Assembly: GCA_037349315.1 (NCBI GenBank)
Contig: JBAIAC010000059.1
Location: 15,842,501-15,906,500, forward strand
Source of the DNA: Chelydra serpentina
Taxonomy: Eukaryota > Chordata > Testudines > Chelydridae
Direction of reading: 5' to 3'
Length of the DNA: 64,000 nucleotides
Numbering within the stretch: the stretch's first letter is position 1; each line of letters starts with the position of its first letter. Positions 61,204-64,000 of this stretch are shown here, piece after piece. The position numbers and the translations under genes are program-made. The notes below the pieces were generated by a model. That model searched no databases. It was not told where the DNA came from and saw only the letters and a program-made list of their open reading frames with translations.

Positions 61204-64000
61204 AAATGCCTTCCCCCCGATCTATTTTTCCCCCCTAAAGGGATCATTTCAGGTTGTTTAGCAGATTGTACATAAAAAAACCCAAAACATGATTTCTGAA
61301 AGACAACACCCTAAACCTCTTATTGTTCTTCCATTGCAAACAATTCAGATTATCTGAAAAACTGCACCTTGCATTACAGGTCCTAATCCACACAGTCTTC
61401 CTGGGAGGGGAAGGAGGTAGCCGCCAGGGTCACATGCCCCCAGACCTGGCTCCACCAAAGATTGAGAATAACAGACACAGCTAGGCCCCCCGCCCCGGGC
61501 TGATGGCACTAGCTACTGCTGAGTATGTCCTTCCTGGGCATACCTAGTCCTTCTAAAAGGGCCACTCCTCCTCCCAAATTACACCGAGTGCTCCCACCCA
61601 CATGGCATTCATAGTAATTAATACTCATAGCCCATCTAGTAACAAACTAAATTATTTAAATCAGCCCACCCGGTTGCCCATCTGCAACAAATTCATGCGC
61701 ATCATGCATGCTGTACAGACAGCATGGTCAGCAGCTACATTGCTCACAGACAGCAGCACTCTATGTGAAATACTGAGCCAGGCTTACACCACAGTAAATC
61801 AGGAGTAATTCCACAAGTGAGGGGGCTATACTTGTGAGAGAGAAGAGTCAGGCCCTCATCAGGCTTTTTGCTCCAAAAGTATAGGCTTCTCCCACTTGAG
61901 GCTAAAGGAGAAACTCCACTAGCTGATATTAATGGTAAGAGTAGCAGCAGTAAAACCTAGTCAGAAAACAGCAGTGACAGACTAGCCATTACATCATATA
62001 CTGTGGGTCTGATTCTCCTCCCACACTGGTGGTCCACTGTTCTGACTCTATTGTTCTCACTGAAGTCACTCCTGATTTATACCAGTGTAAGCAGAACAGA
62101 ATCAAGCCCCATGTGTGCATATATAAAATGTACTTTGATTATTCAAGTCCTGTAAGCAGGAGATTTATTCTTAATAGGATCTGTTAATATTTACAGGATT
62201 AAACCTAGGACATGTTGCTAAGGGCTGTCCTGTTTTTTCCCCCCTTGGAAACCATATCAGATTAGAGCATATGATATTTCTAACAGCTGGAGCCTCTTAA
62301 GTTAGTTTTGCTTTAAAAAATTAAAATACAAATATTAAATGTGGTGTCAAATTACAGCTCTTAAAAAAAGCAAATGTAGACCGTTGGTGGGCAGAAGCAG
62401 TGAATATTAACTTCTATCACACCCACAGATAATTAGCATTTGCCATCTTTCAATCAGAGCTCTGTTCAAAGCTTCCTTTGTCTTTGCACAAGGACCTTCC
62501 TTCCTTTTCTGTTCAACAGCTCACAAAGGGTCCTTCTGATTATTGACCAACAATTAACTACAGTCTAAATTTTTTTTTAAAAAGATACATCTCTCTTTGT
62601 TACCCTGGTTTTTTTCAGTGAAGATTTTGGAATACATGGGAGTAATTTGTGGGTGCTATGAGCTTTGTTAACAGACAATAAATGGCTTTTAGATGTGTTG
62701 CTTTTCCCACACCAGTTCCAGCTAGCAACCTCTCTCTTTAATTCTGAAAATGGAAATACAGAAAAGCTCTATAATTCTATAGCTAAAATAAAGAGCTACA
62801 GCTTTGACTGTCCACAAATCAGCTTCATGGAGACAAAATAATGTTACTGAGATTTGTCAACAATACAGATGTAGATTTAGATGCATAGGGCCAAGTTCTA
62901 CTCTTACAAGAGGATAGCCCAAAATAAAATACTATTTATACCTTTGGCAGACACACATTTAAGGGTATATTTAATGTAATCAAAAGTGTGGAATAATTTT
63001 TTTAAATTTTTTTGTAATACAGTAGCCCATTCACACAAATCAAACTGCAATTTAAGTGTATTTTGTATTTGTGTTACTATTGTTATTTTGCTTGATGAAA
63101 AGAAAGTGTTTTATAAAAAAATAAACTTTCCTTTTAAGCAGTGATACAGGATAAATTGCATCTGTTTCTAACTTCCTAGTGGTTTATTTGCCTACTGGTC
63201 AGTAGGCCTTTCTGCTGTTGGGAAGTAGTGGGTTTTGCACCTTAATGCACATGGGTGATGGGGCAGTCTCTTGCCTTGCTGAGAAAATGGACCTTTTGAT
63301 GACAATTTCATTGGGGGTATAAACTGGCTTACTAAATGCCTTACCTCCCTGAAACCGCCTATGGAAGCATTAGCTGAGCCACCATCAAAAATTACCTTAA
63401 TCTGTAAGGTGTAAGCCCCGAGGGCACCGTCCAAAGAATGGATGTTTCTTTTCTTCCTGAGAATTTAAAAGTGAAGTATTGTCCTTGAACTGCTCATACT
63501 ACTCGGGAAGCAATGCTCAGCTACTACAGTGCTAGACACCTGAATAAGCACCTAGACAGATAGATTCACAGAGAGATGGCCATAAAAGCCTACCAACTCA
63601 GTTTACCTCCTTAGTGCATGATTGGGACTGCTGGTAAATGCCTTTGTTTTCCTCAGGCCTCCTTGATTAATCCATTTATTTTCAGGAGCACCTGATTTCA
63701 ACATTTTATCTCATTCCAAACAGCAGATCACATTCTTAGGTGTACATGGCTGTCCCAGCTCATTGCTCCCACATCAAAACACCACAACAGTCATTCCCTG
63801 TGAAGTTTTTGCATTATTTAAAAGTGTATTATATTTTTAAGCATATGTACCTCATCTGCTATCTTGACATGTTGCTAGTGTGTTGGTGGGCTGATACAAA
63901 ACTGTCACCCAGACAAAGCAAGTATCAGTGGGAACTAGGACATCTTTCAATTATACCTCTCACCAATACAACTATTCCTGTCATTCTGTCCAGAATACTC
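61204..64000. other. 5' intron or flank, no gene recognised
   Basis: Old repeat phrases occur at about 61770-61815 (ccaggcttacaccacag, aatcaggagtaattc) and 62065-62105 (cactcctgatttataccagt). No exon that would complete the PTPN5 N-terminus was identified. Confidence 0.35.

Overview
The window looks like turtle nuclear DNA, most likely a cryptodire. It carries three copies of the tRNA-headed, CR1-tailed turtle SINE, many CR1 LINE pieces, and numerous short hAT-like and PIF/Harbinger-like DNA elements with reptile-type termini. It has no bacterial or organellar gene organisation. About 2% is recognisable coding sequence; the rest is intron or flank filled with repeats.

One gene can be supported: PTPN5, encoding the striatum-enriched tyrosine phosphatase STEP, on the minus strand. 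Nine exons lie between 38421 and 5079. Together they give 1220 nt (406 whole codons) without a stop, and every junction has GT/AG signals and matching phase. They cover the two hydrophobic segments of the membrane-bound STEP61-type isoform, the linker, the kinase-interaction motif, and the first half of the phosphatase domain as far as the sequence ending RLRLITLK. The exons with the WPD loop and the HCSAGIGRTG catalytic loop should lie before base 1. The start-codon exon was not found and should lie above 38421, inside or beyond the window.

Layout: 1-1190 is a GC-rich LTR-like repeat with short tandem arrays. 1190-5078 is intron with a degenerate hAT-like element. 5079-22870 holds six PTPN5 exons with quiet introns and small MITEs. 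22871-34557 is an 11.7-kb intron holding a SINE, a degraded 4-kb DIRS-like retrotransposon with two DNA transposons nested in it, and an LTR with a stretch of internal sequence. 34558-38421 holds three more exons. 38422-64000 is 5' intron or flank with no recognised exon. It is dominated by hAT-type MITEs, several with clear 8-bp target-site duplications, a CR1/SINE/solo-LTR nest (45.2-52.9 kb) and a perfect 87-bp foldback (53.03-53.23 kb).

I found no convincing new biological system. The most unusual objects are the foldback retro-insertion at 53036-53264, the solo LTR nested in CR1, the nested DIRS locus, and the near absence of the STEP polyproline segments in this species.
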